Assembly (NCBI GenBank): GCA_022457065.1
Contig: JAJGBQ010000005.1
Coordinates: 2,232,001-2,296,000, forward strand
From: Curvularia sp. ZM96
Lineage: Eukaryota > Ascomycota > Dothideomycetes > Pleosporales > Pleosporaceae
Length of the DNA: 64,000 nt
Direction of reading: 5' to 3'
The notes below the pieces were generated by a model. It worked only from the letters and a program-made list of their open reading frames with translations. It was not told where the DNA came from and ran no database searches. Position 1 is the stretch's first letter; each line of letters begins with the position of its first letter. A program made the position numbers and the translations under genes. This document shows, piece by piece, positions 11,912-23,402 of the stretch.

Positions 11912-12713
11912 GGTGGTCAATTACGCGGGACGTGAACGTGCGGAATATGCGACAGGAGAATATGTGTATGCGAGCTGGAGACAGAGCGGATGAGGAGTAA
12001 GAGAGTGAGAGTGAGAGTGAGAAACGCTTATTCTGAAAATGTGTCAACCCCGAGAAGTAAGTTACATGCGGTAATAGCGCGGAGCCAAGTAGGCCGGACA
12101 TCCGCATCAAATAGGCTTGCCATGATTGGCCCTGTCGCGTCAGCTTGCCGATTCCAGGTTTGTAAGCGTCAATATGAAGGTAATTACTATATACACATGC
12201 CGGCCCCATTGCTCTGTAAGAATACGCGCGTGAGGGGTTCCGGGCCTGGAGTCCATGACTTGGGTCGCTGACCCTTGCACAAAAGTCAGATTCTTCCGCA
12301 AACGGCTCCACGCAAATAGTTCTAGAGGGGCTGATGAGGAACAGGCTCATGGCCTTGTGCCTCGGCGGTCGCTTCGATGCGATTTCGTACAGACCACGTG
12401 ACTGCACCCCGCTTGGCCTGGCCATTGGCCTGACCCTTTCTCTTTTCCGCGGGCTATTTCTATCACTTTACGGAGATCCGACATCCTTGTTTCACTCGGA
12501 GTAGCATCCCTTGACCCCAGTATACATGTCGGTCTACATAATTTTGCAGACTCTTGGTAGAAAGTTGGCTTGCAACGAAAAGTGCCGAAATACGCCGCAT
12601 GTGGTTCGATGTTCATCAAGTCGGCAACCTTTTTGCTTGCCGAGGCCTAGATGCTCTCGGATGACATAACGCACTGGTAATCCATCGGGACTCACGTTAG
12701 CTACGCTTCTTCG
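11912..12713. other. Intergenic: HEM1 promoter region and 3' end of the SAM-like gene
   Basis: 802 bp. It holds a (GAGAGT)n purine tract at about 12001-12022, which reads as a CT-rich pyrimidine tract just upstream of HEM1 on the coding strand, a common fungal core-promoter feature. It also holds a CACGTG E-box at 12395-12400 within CCACGTGAC. No convincing gene seen; open frames here are short and featureless. Confidence 0.55.
12395..12400. promoter_or_regulatory. E-box CACGTG upstream of HEM1
   Basis: A perfect CACGTG core, read GTCACGTGG on the minus strand, about 480 bp upstream of the HEM1 start codon. GTCACGTG is the preferred site of Cbf1-type bHLH factors, and SREBP-type factors also bind CACGTG. 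Function is inferred from the core alone. Confidence 0.25.
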
Positions 12714-14528
12714 TCAATCATCGTCCGAGATCTCGATGATCTCTGCCTGAGATGGCTGCTCAGGGTGCTGCAGCGCTTCTTCGCTGAAAGTTGTTTGCAT
12801 GATCGTACGAACATAATCGTAGAAGGTCGTTGTTTCGGCAAATCCGTCTTCTATGCAAGACTGAAGCTCTTCGAGGTCTCCGACGGATGCATCGGGTTCC
12901 TTGAAGTAGTTTTTGCAGAACCACCACGACAGAAACAGGCTGGTGAAACTGAGGATCTTGCGCACATCTTGAGGGAGAATGCCCTGAAGCTGGGATTCTC
13001 CTTTCCGTAGCATGTTGATACATGCGACAATCTCCTTTAAAAGGCTGGGTTTTTTAAGAAGCCTAACACGAGTGCGGATTGCTTCACGATCACGAATATT
13101 CATTTCGAATATGGCTTTCGAAACGATACGCTTACGGTCAAGATGCTCGACTATTTCATGCCACTTCCAGCGGCGCACTGAGCGCAACGAAGCCTTTTCA
13201 GGCTCGTCTCCATAGTTGGAGGGGATGCGTGTCGAATTCCGAGACTCATGGAGACTGTCAAACATAGGCTCAATGCTAGGAGCTATGCGCGATTTTGGTG
13301 TCGAGGTCTGTGGTTGGTGCTTTATAGGAATTCCAAAAAGGTAGGCCGCATCCGGGGTACTCTTTTCTCTTTCTGCTGGTTCCGGCATTGAATCGAGATC
13401 AATGATCTCAATATCCGTGACAGCGTGTGATTTTGGTAGCGGTGCATCGTGAACGGCATCGTCGGAATCATCTGCAAGCTCGTCGTCACCATCCACGAGT
13501 TCTTCATCGCCATCTGCGACAGGGTCCAGTTTGTAGATGTCCCTTAGCCAGCCAGCCAACTCCATCGACTCGATAGTTCCTTCTAGATTGCGACATTGCT
13601 GTCGTATTTGGTTCTAAATAATAGTTCGCTGTCAGCTTCTAGCCGGAAATCGAGTAGTAGAATACTGGCTTACTGCATTGTTTCCAGGGAAACTCTTGAT
13701 TTCCATACGCATGATATCAAGTCTGTGTTTGAAGTATTTGTATTCGGCCTTGTACTTCTGCACAAGATTTTGTCTTTGGCCTGAAGCTTCTGCCTTGTCC
13801 CACATAGCGTTCACATCGTAGTCCACTTCTTCGCCTGGAACGACGCCGGCATTCGGTCTCCATGAGTCCATGTAGAAGTTGATCCGCTCGTCAATAATAT
13901 TGAAGATCTCTTCATCAGAAAGTTTGCATCTTTTTGGCAAGTCCTCGATCTCGTCAGAGTCAACGTCTACGTCGTCCTCAGCCTGGGTGACATCTGGCCA
14001 GTCGGCATACTCCTCATCTCCTAAATTGTCGTCTGCGGCAAAATCTATTATCTCTTCATCGTCCTCAGCTGTATCTTGCCATCGCAGAAGGTGGTCAAAC
14101 TCGTCAGGCAGACGCTGCATCTGAGGCACTTGGCGTAATGGCTCAACCCTCCTCTGCTTCTGAATGGCCGGCGACGTTTCTGCGCCATTGCGTGGTTCTG
14201 CAATGCTATCGATTGGTTCTGCGGCTGCGCTAGCCTTGAACTGCTTGTAGGCATGCGATCTCCGTTGCAGCACTCCTATGACTGCATTCAGAGCCACGCG
14301 CTGATTTAGATGAGATATCCTTAGCTCGTTCCTGATTACTAGTCTAGAGACATCGAACTTGAGGAGCGCCTTTCCCGTTATATTCTGCATACGCAGCTCA
14401 GTCTCAAGAGCTGGGCAGTCTGGAATGTCAGTGGCAGATTGCGCTGCCGCCAAAAATAGCGCGAACGAGTGACACAGTTGAGTGACAACCTCGTCTACAC
14501 TCCAGAACCAGGGATCATTGTCGGACAT
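12714..14528 (-). CDS. Uncharacterised SAM-like, acidic nuclear-type protein with C-terminal SUMO-interaction-like motif
   Basis: Two exons, 14528-13674 and 13613-12714, with a 60-nt intron (GTAAGC donor, GCTGACAG branch, TATTTAG acceptor), encode 584 residues. I chose ATG 14528 (MSDNDPWFW); the open frame upstream starts only with GTG. Residues 1 to about 100 look like a sterile-alpha-motif fold: WSVDEVVTQLC, then ITGKALLKFD and a helical LRISHLNQRVAL segment. A strongly acidic middle follows (DDEEIIDFAADD and similar), then a conserved-looking helical block (DERINFYMDSWRPN, NLVQKYKAEYKYFKHRLDIMRMEIKSFPGNN), a second acidic segment with DIEIIDLDS, and a C-terminal helical region. The very end is EIIEISDDD, a textbook SUMO-interaction pattern. 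I recall similar N termini in fungal proteins annotated with domains of unknown function and in some SNF2-family proteins, but no helicase is present here. Function unknown; a chromatin or DNA-repair scaffold is a guess. Confidence 0.8.
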
Positions 14529-14974
14529 GTTTGCTTGTGGGATCGACAGGATGTGCGAGTGTCTTTGTTGCTTTTGTTTGTTTGGAAACACGTATAATTA
14601 GAAGTAAGGGCAAGTTGAGCAGATCATGAACAGAAGAAATAAGAGTAGCATGGCGCGACGTCCTGGGGTAGACTATACGCCGTTTGCTGGGCGCAAGCGG
14701 TCATGTGACAGCGCGAGGAGGGGTAGTTGGACGCTCTGGTGAGCATACAGTGATAGCATGAAATCGTCTCGTGTAGTATTGCGTCGATATCGGCTGTACA
14801 TACAAAAGGACCTTTTCTCTCACTCATCATGTAAGCAAGTGGGCAGTTGCAGCGGGGCAGATGAGGCCATCGCATTAGCGCCGACTGTATTTGTAAGTTT
14901 CTCAAGAGGTGCTTGGTTCTCCATCAACCATTCCAACACTCAACAACAACAACAACTCAGTCGCTCCCGTATCC
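14529..14974. promoter_or_regulatory. Bidirectional promoter region between the SAM-like gene and glutathione synthetase
   Basis: 446 bp between two divergently read start codons. On the plus side a probable 5'-UTR intron runs 14893-14960 (GTAAGT donor after CTGTATTT, acceptor AACTCAG), just 14 nt before the glutathione synthetase ATG. The rest shows no coding sequence. Confidence 0.5.
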
Positions 14975-16522
14975 ATGTCCTCTATATCACATGCAGACTA
15001 CCCTCCAAAGCTGTCCCAGGAAGAGGAGCAGTATTTACTTGCGAATCTCAAGGACTGGTCGATAGCCCACGGCCTAGCGGTACGTCCCGCGCCGTCATTC
15101 GTCGAACCTTCACAGGACCCATCAGGTGTGCTCGCGAACACAGCCCCGGTTACCTTGTTCCCGAGTCTCTTTCCGCGCTCTTGTTTCGAGCAGGGACTGG
15201 CCATACAAAAGGCTTACAACGAGTTGTATTCGGCAATCGCAAGAGACGAACCATGGCTCCAGGGCATCGTGGAGCAGCTTTTGGATGTAGACGACTTTGT
15301 TGCGAAGCTATGGAACACGCATTTGGAAGTCAAGAAGGAGGGCTATGTTCAGGATCTCTCGCTGGGGCTTTTTCGATCAGACTACATGGTCCACAAAGAC
15401 CCGGCACAACCTAATGCGCAGCCAGGATTGAAGCAAGTGGAATTTAACACCATTGCCTCGTCGTTTGGCGGTCTCTCTAGCCAGGTCTCGGCACTGCACA
15501 GGTATCTGCTCACCATTGACGCTTACCCAGAATCAGCACGTTCAGTCATCAAGGAAGAAGCTCTCCAACTGAGCAAATCTGCCTCGTCGCTGGCACAAGG
15601 TCTTGCTGCAGCACATAAGGCATACGGATCGTCACGCACAAGCCGCCCTCTATGTGTTCTGTTTGTTGTGCAAGTCCCGGAAAGAAATGTCTTTGACCAG
15701 AGGCATCTCGAATATGCCTTGCTTGAAGAGAATGGCGTTCGCTCTTTCCGCTTACCGTTCAGTGAGACACTGTCTCATACTAAGCTTGACTCGGACCGTA
15801 CCTTAGTCTACACACCACCACACGCACCAGCGACATCGTACGAAGTGACGACCGTCTATTTCCGAGCAGGTTACTCACCAGACGATTACGCAAAAGAAGA
15901 TGATTGGGTGGCCCGTCTCCAGCTGGAAAAGAGCCGCGCTATCAAATGCCCTAGCATCCTGACCCATCTGGCCGGCTGCAAGAAGGTGCAGCAAGTGCTC
16001 GCAACCCCGCACTCGCAGCACCTCAAGCACTTCCTCCCCGATGAGAAAGTGGCTGCACGCGTGTTGGAAACCTTTGCCCCCATCTATCCTCTGGACAAGA
16101 GCGAAGCTGGGAAAGAAGCACAGAAGCTTGCGACCGAGGTTTCGACAGCCGTAAAGTATGTCTTGAAGCCACAGCGCGAAGGAGGTGGGAACAACATTTA
16201 CCGAAAAGCAATTCCAGCCTTCTTAGCTAAGCTTCCCGAGACGCATTGGCCGGCGTACATTTTGATGGAGATGATTGAGCCACCCCCGCTGGCGAACGCG
16301 ATTTTCCGAAATGGAGAGCTGCAGAGTGGTGGCGTCATCTGCGAGCTTGGCGTTTACGGCGCATGCCTTTGGAGGAATGGCAATGGGGGGGAAGGGACGG
16401 GTGAGATACTGGAGAGCTGGGAGGCGGGCTACCTTCTTCGCACAAAGGGCGACCAGAGCGAGGAGGGCGGCGTGGCAGCAGGTTTCGGAGCGGTAGACAG
16501 CTGCTGCTTGGTGAACGAGTGA
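14975..16522 (+). CDS. GSH2: Glutathione synthetase
   Basis: ATP-grasp enzyme that joins gamma-glutamylcysteine and glycine to glutathione in the cytosol, the second step of glutathione synthesis. The coding region is one exon of 515 residues starting at MSSISHADYPPKLS. Codons upstream are open but begin at GTG, and the probable 5'-UTR intron acceptor sits just before the ATG. Family landmarks are LFRSDYMVH, the substrate-binding stretch QVEFNTIASSFGGLSSQV, LKPQREGGGNNIYRKAIP (the glycine-rich ATP-binding loop), YILMEMIEPP and a C-terminal segment ending DSCCLVNE, close to the DSPYLV-type end of eukaryotic enzymes. Length matches the family (about 490-520). A common divergent promoter with the SAM-like gene is seen; shared regulation is not shown. 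Confidence 0.96.
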   Translation: MSSISHADYPPKLSQEEEQYLLANLKDWSIAHGLAVRPAPSFVEPSQDPSGVLANTAPVTLFPSLFPRSCFEQGLAIQKAYNELYSAIARDEPWLQGIVEQLLDVDDFVAKLWNTHLEVKKEGYVQDLSLGLFRSDYMVHKDPAQPNAQPGLKQVEFNTIASSFGGLSSQVSALHRYLLTIDAYPESARSVIKEEALQLSKSASSLAQGLAAAHKAYGSSRTSRPLCVLFVVQVPERNVFDQRHLEYALLEENGVRSFRLPFSETLSHTKLDSDRTLVYTPPHAPATSYEVTTVYFRAGYSPDDYAKEDDWVARLQLEKSRAIKCPSILTHLAGCKKVQQVLATPHSQHLKHFLPDEKVAARVLETFAPIYPLDKSEAGKEAQKLATEVSTAVKYVLKPQREGGGNNIYRKAIPAFLAKLPETHWPAYILMEMIEPPPLANAIFRNGELQSGGVICELGVYGACLWRNGNGGEGTGEILESWEAGYLLRTKGDQSEEGGVAAGFGAVDSCCLVNE

Positions 16523-18334
16523 GAGGATGTGGTTAGAGCATGCGGGTTAACGGCAAGCCGATAGTTTGAACCATGATTCTAGTTGGAAGCTACTATCAAC
16601 AAAAATGTGATATGGAAGTTGGCGCCAAACTAACCAACTAGGCGCAAGCAGGCTCGCCATGGCATCCGACCACAAACGCATTCTGGCTGTCAGCGACGTC
16701 TCAGCACTTGGATTGTAGGGCGTTATGTATTGACACATCCATACTTGGGTATGATTGAAGGCAGAGGAGTGTGGTGTCATCATGTAACGTCGAGCGCGTG
16801 GATGGACTTTGAGGCTGCAAGGCTTTTGCCCGTATTGGCAATTTCAAAAGGGCCCACCCGAGTTTCGGAAGAAGGTACCGGCGCAGGCACCATGTTGCCA
16901 GGATCAAGACCAAGATCAAGATCAACGTCCAAGTGTGCACGATGTTGGCACGGACGACGACACGGGATCCGAGAGGGTGGGCTCACGAGATGGCTGGCAA
17001 GCAAGCAAGCAAGATGGATGGCGGGCAAGGCAGCGGCGTGCGCCGGATGGCAGGTGTGGAGCTGTAAAGGCTGTCGGCGCAGCTGGCGAAACCCGTGACA
17101 GGCGGACTGACAAGCGGGAGCTCGATTCGCTAGGTCAGACATGAGTGTGCACGGTTATGTGTGTACATATACATTTTCCAAAAGGCAGAACTGGATCTTC
17201 GGCGCGTCGCACGGTTCATGGCAGATCGAGGATTGGCGCCGTGAGGATTGGCGCGGCCCGGCCTGGTGGTCATTGTCCGCTCCCGGGCGAGGCGATCGTC
17301 TTAATAGCGACCGGGCAAAAAGAAGGCCGGTGGTGGCTGTCTGGCAGACGACGTCGAGGGCTGGTGTGGTGGTGAGTCTCTGAAGCTTGCGGTGGGACTG
17401 CGGAAGTTAGGCCCCACGTTTGATGTGAGAAGGACCCTCTGGTGGGCTGGGTTTATGCAAAGAGCCGCAAGCTTATGCAGGCCGCGTAGCGCCAACCTAG
17501 CGCACCATGCCATGTACATGGCAGGAGGAAAAGCCGTCTGGAGAAGCACATGTCGTCGTTGCAGCGCCTGAGTGGTGGGAAACCATGTCGTCGTGGCTAC
17601 AGGATGGAGAAGAAAGATTTGGCGGCGTCGGGCGCCTGGGCGGTGGCCAAGCCCGTTTGGGCCAGGCTGGCCCAATCGGGCAAGCACGATGAAACGGTGC
17701 TTGCTTTTCTGGCGGCGACGGCGCCCGTGGTTGGCTTGCGAGGCCCGTTGCCAGCAGCGTGGCTGGCGTCCCAATGTTAAAAATGAAGTGCCTCGAGCTC
17801 CAAACCACAGCACTGGCCGGGACGGCTGTCTCAACCATGCACGCCAACCATGTCGCTCAGCGTCATCCTGATTGCATTCATGCGCCCGTGCCGGCTCCGC
17901 CTCTCGCTTCCTGGAACTCGTGGATGGAGCGTCGATCGCCTGTCAGAGCAGCTCAATCTCAGCCACAGTTTTTATCGTCCGCTAGCACCGACGGATCACC
18001 AGTGAACTGCTTTTTTCTCTCCTCTGCCAATTCCGTACCCCTCTTTCACTAGGCTCCTACGCCGACGACGCTCTTTTTTCGTTCCCTCACTACAGTCCTA
18101 TACTAATTGGCTAGCCGCTCTTTTCAAAATCCCTGTACCAACCGACCTTAGCATTCGTTCCTTCCCTTCACTGTACGCCGCGTCACGATTCCCAGACTTC
18201 GTCCCAGGCCGTACCCTTCCAATCCCACTATCCCCCCGCGTGTCTCTCATTATACCCTTCAGACACGGTAATTGTAATCATTCTATGGCACTTGTCGCCC
18301 ACTACTAGGCACCGCATCTCTGTGTATCGCCGCC
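16523..18334. other. Intergenic stretch, no gene recognised
   Basis: 1.8 kb between glutathione synthetase and the DUF4203-like gene, both on plus, so it should hold one 3' UTR and one promoter. It contains a short degenerate run of CAAGAT units (about 16904-16926), a 14-bp perfect palindrome centred on CATGTACATG at 17509-17522 and GC-rich imperfect repeats of GGGC/GGCC type near 17610-17700. Overlapping open frames occur on both strands (for example 17301-17847 minus) but are Pro/Arg-rich, without domains, as expected from GC-rich non-coding DNA. Confidence 0.5.
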
Positions 18335-21300
18335 ATGCGCTTCTCCTTGCACTTTGCCTTAATATGCCTTGCACTGCTCGTCTGTCTTCAATCAGCAGGC
18401 GCAGCTCCCCATGCTGCCTTGCGGCGGCAAGATGACAATGCTGCCGAAGACGTCCCTGCCTCTACAACACGGGACAGCGCTGCTCGGCAGTCCTCAGTCA
18501 CACCTACGCCTGAGCCTAAATCTACTCCTACACCTACACCCTCTAATGAAGCATCGTCCCGAGCTGAGTCGGATCGGCCTTCCTCCACTGCAGCTTCCTC
18601 CACAAAGCCTTCAGAGTCAGCAAGCATCCAAACCGAGGTCCCTTCGACAGATTCATCTAATGACCCTGCCCCTTCAAGCTCTCCCAGTGAGTTCCATCAT
18701 GAGAGTTTTCCACGTATCAAACTGACCACCAACGCTAGGCAATGGCAACAGCCCACTTCCTATCCCTCCAAAGCTCACTCCAGCCATGGGAATCACTGGA
18801 GTAATTCTACTACTTACTGGTTTAGCATATGGTATTATAGGAATCAAGAAGAAGATGTAAGTTCGGAACCATCATGGCCCGACACAAACTGACTTGGAAC
18901 AAGGGTATACGTCTTTGGATCTGCTGCGTACCTATCTGCGCTCGCAGTCACGGTTCTGATAGTCTACTTGATGAACCCACCCGTCTCCGATGCCATCCAG
19001 GGCGCCTTTTTTGTCGCAGCCTTCTTCACAGGTATCATCTTTGGCGGCATTTCGCTCGTCTTCATCGATATGACCGAGGGCTTTGGCTGTCTTCTTGGCG
19101 GCTTCTGTCTGAGCATGTGGTTCCTCAGTCTTAAGCACGGTGGCTTGATCGAATCTAGCACGGGTCGGGCCATTTTCATCGGCTGTATGGCTGCAGCGGG
19201 TTATTCGCTGTCTTTCAGTCGCTACACCCGCAACTACGGCCTCATTGGATCCATTGCTTTCTCGGGCGCTACTGCGGCTGTTCTTGGAATCGATTGTTTA
19301 GCCGGCGCTGGGTGGAAAGAGTTTTGGCTCTATCTTTGGGGTATGTGCAAACCTTGCGTCTTAAAGCCATCAATCACTCACTGACATGTATAGCTCTCAA
19401 CGACTCTACCTTCCCCTTGAACACCAACACGTACCCACTGACCAAGAACATCAAAGCCGAATTAGCTGGTGTCGTTATCATCGCTGCAGCTGGCATCGTG
19501 TCTCAATTGCGGGTCTGGAAGATGATCCAAGAGCACCGAGAAAAGGCTGCTGTCCAACAACTGGAGAAGCAGCAGGACCAAGATCGTGAAGAGGAGGAAC
19601 GCGCTCGCCAGATTGAGGATGAGTTCCAGAAAGAACGGGCTCAATGGGAGGCAGCCTATGGCGGAAAGCCTCTGGCCGATTCCAGTTCTGGATCATCTCT
19701 CGGAAGCCCCAAAAATTCTACCAGTGTTGACATTAAAGAAGTCGACAGCAACAATAGTTCTGGTATGCTGAACGTGGCAAATGGTGGAGTTATTCTCTCG
19801 GACAAAGCAAACAAGGTATCAAGCGGCACAGTCACTGTCAGCGTTCTCAAGGATGATGAAATTCAAGCCATCGACGCACAAGGCAACCCGATCGTGGAGG
19901 ACCGCACTTTTGTGACACCTGAAACGGAGCATGAAAATAGCCCTCTGGACACTCCAGAGGGAACATCGCAACCCATTGTGGCCGAGAAGCAAAGTCGTCC
20001 CTCATCAGTATTATCGCCACCGCCTGCTGTTGTGCCACTGCCGTTCAAGGTGCCGGAAGAGGAGAGCGCGCCCAGCGACGACAATGACAATAACTCTGTC
20101 TCTGCTATGCCAGAGTCGGAAGAGGATGCCGCCGATCGTCCACCTATGAGCAAGCGTGTGTCTGACGTCTCGGCTATGAGGCAGCGCATCTCTCGCGAAG
20201 TGGAACCTTCCCCAGAGGGACTGTTCGGAACTCAAGATCGAGAGGACGACCGCGCTTCATCTGTTGCTGCGACTTTGGACGATGACGACGACCAACTATC
20301 TGTACACCAGCTTTCTCCAGTGCAATCACCGATTGGAACAGAGCACGATGCTCTTACTAATGCACATGCTGCAGAAAACGAACAGTCAAATGCAGACGGC
20401 AACCAAGCGCAAGATGTGGAAGCCTCTCCTTCGGATCAACAAACTTTCGCTCCCAAGACTGAAGCTGACAAGGCGGACAAGAATCAGTCCTATCCGCAAA
20501 AGAGTGGGGTCAGAAGAGACACGGTTGTGTTCAGTTCAAAAACAAGCAGCTCGGATCAGCGATCAAAGGGCACACAGTCAAACGCTTCTTCTTCTCTTGC
20601 CTCACACAGGGAGCAACGTGTGAGCCTCCTACGTGAGGGTGCGCTGCCGGATACAATGTCCAAGGTGGCACTGTCGTATCGCACCAATGAATGGGCCAAG
20701 CACCTCGAAGCGGCTGAAAAGCCTGACTATGAGGATATATTCTTGCCGACATCGACTACCGCGATGCTGCCAAATGGAACAGAAGAGAAGCCAGCTCCGG
20801 TCAGTGAGGAGCTAGTTGCACCGCTCAAGGAAAACCAACGCAACTCGAAGAGAATATCAAGTGGCAGCCGAGTGCAACGGCACAGCACCGGAGCTGACCG
20901 AAGCCGAAACAGTTTGGCCTTGTCGCAGGAGTCACTTGTCGATCCGCAGATCTACACACAATTTCCCCCCGGAGCCGTACTCTCACGGGCCCACTCGAAC
21001 GCCAGAACTAGTGTTCTGGCCCCACTGCCAACGGATACCTTGATGAGCAGACGCGAGACGCTACTGAAGAACCGGGCATCTGCACTCAATGCAGGAAAGC
21101 GGAATTCTTCGACAGGGAACCTGCTGTCCGGTCTTGGGCAGGACCACGAGTATGGTCATGTTGATGAAGCGGATGAAGAAGACATGACATTGGCACAACG
21201 TCGGCGGCTACTCCAGCGTCAGTCATCAGCACCGCTTATGGAGTATGAGGCGCCTCTGCTGTCGCCGCGCCGAGCACCACCCCCATCTGCGTCGCAAAAG

Positions 21301-21657
21301 TGGCAGAACAAAGCCTGGGCGGGCCAAGGGGCACCGGCAGGCTTTGACTCGCACCAGCCGCAGCGCTCCAACAGTGGTCAGTCGAACCACAAGCGCGAGC
21401 AGCTCTATGCCGGGTGGCGCGACTCGATACGCAACGTGGGGCCGGCTCAAACGTCGTCGACGACGACGATTATGGAGCAGCAGCGGGCGGCGTTGCTGTT
21501 TGAGCAGCGGCAAAAGGAAATGGAAAAGCAACAGCGCGAGTTTGTGCAGCAGCAGCGGGCGAGCCAGATGGACAGCTTGATGCGCAGTGGCCATATGATG
21601 GATGCTCACCGCGAGGCCATGAGGAGGATGCAGGCCAATGCTAACCGGCTCGCTTAG
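18335..21657 (+). CDS. Seven-helix TMEM198/DUF4203-like membrane protein with mucin-like ectodomain and long cytosolic tail
   Basis: Four exons: 18335-18686, 18739-18856, 18904-19340 and 19394-21657, with introns of 52, 47 and 53 nt, all GT-AG. The product is 1056 residues. It has a signal peptide (MRFSLHFALICLALLVCLQS), then about 90 residues rich in Ser, Thr and Pro, probably O-glycosylated. A compact bundle of about seven hydrophobic segments follows, from MGITGVILLLTGLAYG to ELAGVVIIAAAGIVSQLRVW, containing the Gly-rich GGISLVFIDMTEGFGCLLGG. This layout matches the TM7S3/TM198-like (DUF4203) family of fungal membrane proteins. About 700 cytosolic residues come next: a charged coiled coil (QQLEKQQDQDREEEERARQI), a long disordered acidic/Ser-rich region and a Gln/Arg-rich C-terminal helix ending NRLA. 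Biochemical function is unknown. Family is fairly sure; topology is predicted by eye. Confidence 0.87.
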
Positions 21658-21718
21658 GGTGTGAATACTCTTGTTCATCCGAGTTGGAAGATGTATTTTC
21701 TGTAGTAGTATGTTCTTA

Positions 21719-21742
21719 TGTGTATGTATGTATGTATGCATG
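21719..21742. repeat. TATG tetranucleotide microsatellite
   Basis: About five to six TATG/TGTA units, some imperfect, just after the DUF4203-like gene and probably in its 3' UTR. Confidence 0.75.
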
Positions 21743-21950
21743 TCGGTTTCATGGCAGGGAGGTCTGACTTATGTGTGGAACGACGGACATTTCAACATGA
21801 ATGAATGGAACTGACCAAAACTGATTGGTTGGCAGTACAAAAACTCAAAGATACCTTTTTTTCTTTTCATGTGAGGCCTTGTGCCTTTTTTTTTTTTAGC
21901 AAGCCAGCATAGCGTAAGAGAAGCCAGTGGCATGCCAAGTAGACATCATT

Positions 21951-21982
<32 letters not shown>
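21951..21982. repeat. GTA trinucleotide microsatellite
   Basis: Ten consecutive GTA units plus two bases, uninterrupted. A likely length-polymorphic marker locus. Confidence 0.9.
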
Positions 21983-23379
21983 CGTGATACTAAAACATAT
22001 TACAAGGCCAAAGTGCATATTCGGCAGAGACTGTATTAAGGACCGACAATCTCGATCATGGGTGAGTCAGTGAGATGGGTAGGGGATGGGGTTCATGCCT
22101 CGGCCGAAGCGTGAGTGTGCAATGTGTACGATGCGAGGTCATTGATGACGAGATCTTTTGCCAAGAGAGCGAGGGCATACTCGGCGTCTCGATGGCTGCA
22201 TGGGATAAAGTGAGGCTGAGGCGGGTGTCCCGATGGAAGGGCCCCTGGCCCGCCCAGCCACGTGTGGACATGTAATGTAGTAAAGCATGCACACATGCGC
22301 GATTCAAGGCTGATTCATGCCTAGGCAGGCATGTACATACATAGTACTCGGTACTGGTGACGGTGGTGTGGAAAAGGGCAAGACGCGGCGTTGTTTGCAT
22401 TGTATGGCTGGAATCCTTGCTTGAACAGACCCCCTTGATACTCCAAACACCGATGCGTATACGCATGTATCACAGGCGGCGACGCCAGCTGAGGTGCTGC
22501 TGACGTGATGTGGACAAACGCCTCTTTTTCTCCACGACGATGGCCTTGTGGTTTCTTTTTCCCTCTGCGTCGGGTGCACTCGCTCGGAATGGTAGCGGGC
22601 GGGAGCCAAGGCATGGGAAGCAGGCGTGAAAAGGGGTGGGGGCAGCCAATGATTTACCCGCGAAACAAGGCGGATCGGCGACGTCAGGGCAGTGAGCGTC
22701 ATATAGGTGCTATATATGAGTAGTATGAGTAGCCGAGTAGGGATGGTGGGGCGCAGGCCTGGCCATGGTGGAGGGGGATCCTCGTGGCTTGCCAGGAAGC
22801 CATGGTATAAGGTACGAGTGTCATGCTACACAGTAGGCGACGGTGAAATAGCGTTTGCGCCAAGGGCGGAACAGGAAGCCGGCGGCCGTGAAACATGGTC
22901 GGCAGGCCGTTGTCTGTCGATGGCACGGCGTCGTCGACGAGGCGAGGTGGGATGGCGGGTTTAATGCAGGCACCGGCGGGCAAGGGGGGCTAGCCGTCAG
23001 CTGTGCGCACATCAACACACACCTGGCCGTACCGACTATGGCCCATTGTGCACACAGACGGACACGAGCCACATTGGAAGCCCTCTGGGACCGGGGAGCC
23101 TCTCAGTTCCGGCTTCCCGACTGGGGCGCGTGCCTGTGTGTGCCCAAGAGGCGCCGGGAGGAGCGAGCGTGCGGTGGGCAGGCAATGGGCAGGCCTTTTC
23201 TGTTGGTGTCGTATTTTGTACAAGAGGAAGGGACGCCCCCTCTCGCACCCGCGCCCCCGATGACGCTGCCTGTCGTCTGCCACTGACACTGACTGAGCGG
23301 CCGAGGCCAACTTCTGAGACGTCTTTTACTTTTTGCTTGCGCCCGCCGTCACGCCTTCGCCCGCCCGCTGCGCCCGCCG

Positions 23380-23402
23380 CCCTCGCCCTCGCCCTCGCCC
23401 TC
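23380..23402. repeat. CCTCGC hexanucleotide repeat in the ERF4 leader
   Basis: Almost four tandem CCTCGC units within a strongly pyrimidine-biased region. A second tandem run, GCTC about four times, lies at 23514-23530. Confidence 0.8.

Noticed and set aside
17301..17847. Overlapping minus and plus frames up to 177 codons
   Set aside because: Pro/Arg/His-rich with no domain, and open on both strands at once because the DNA is GC-rich.
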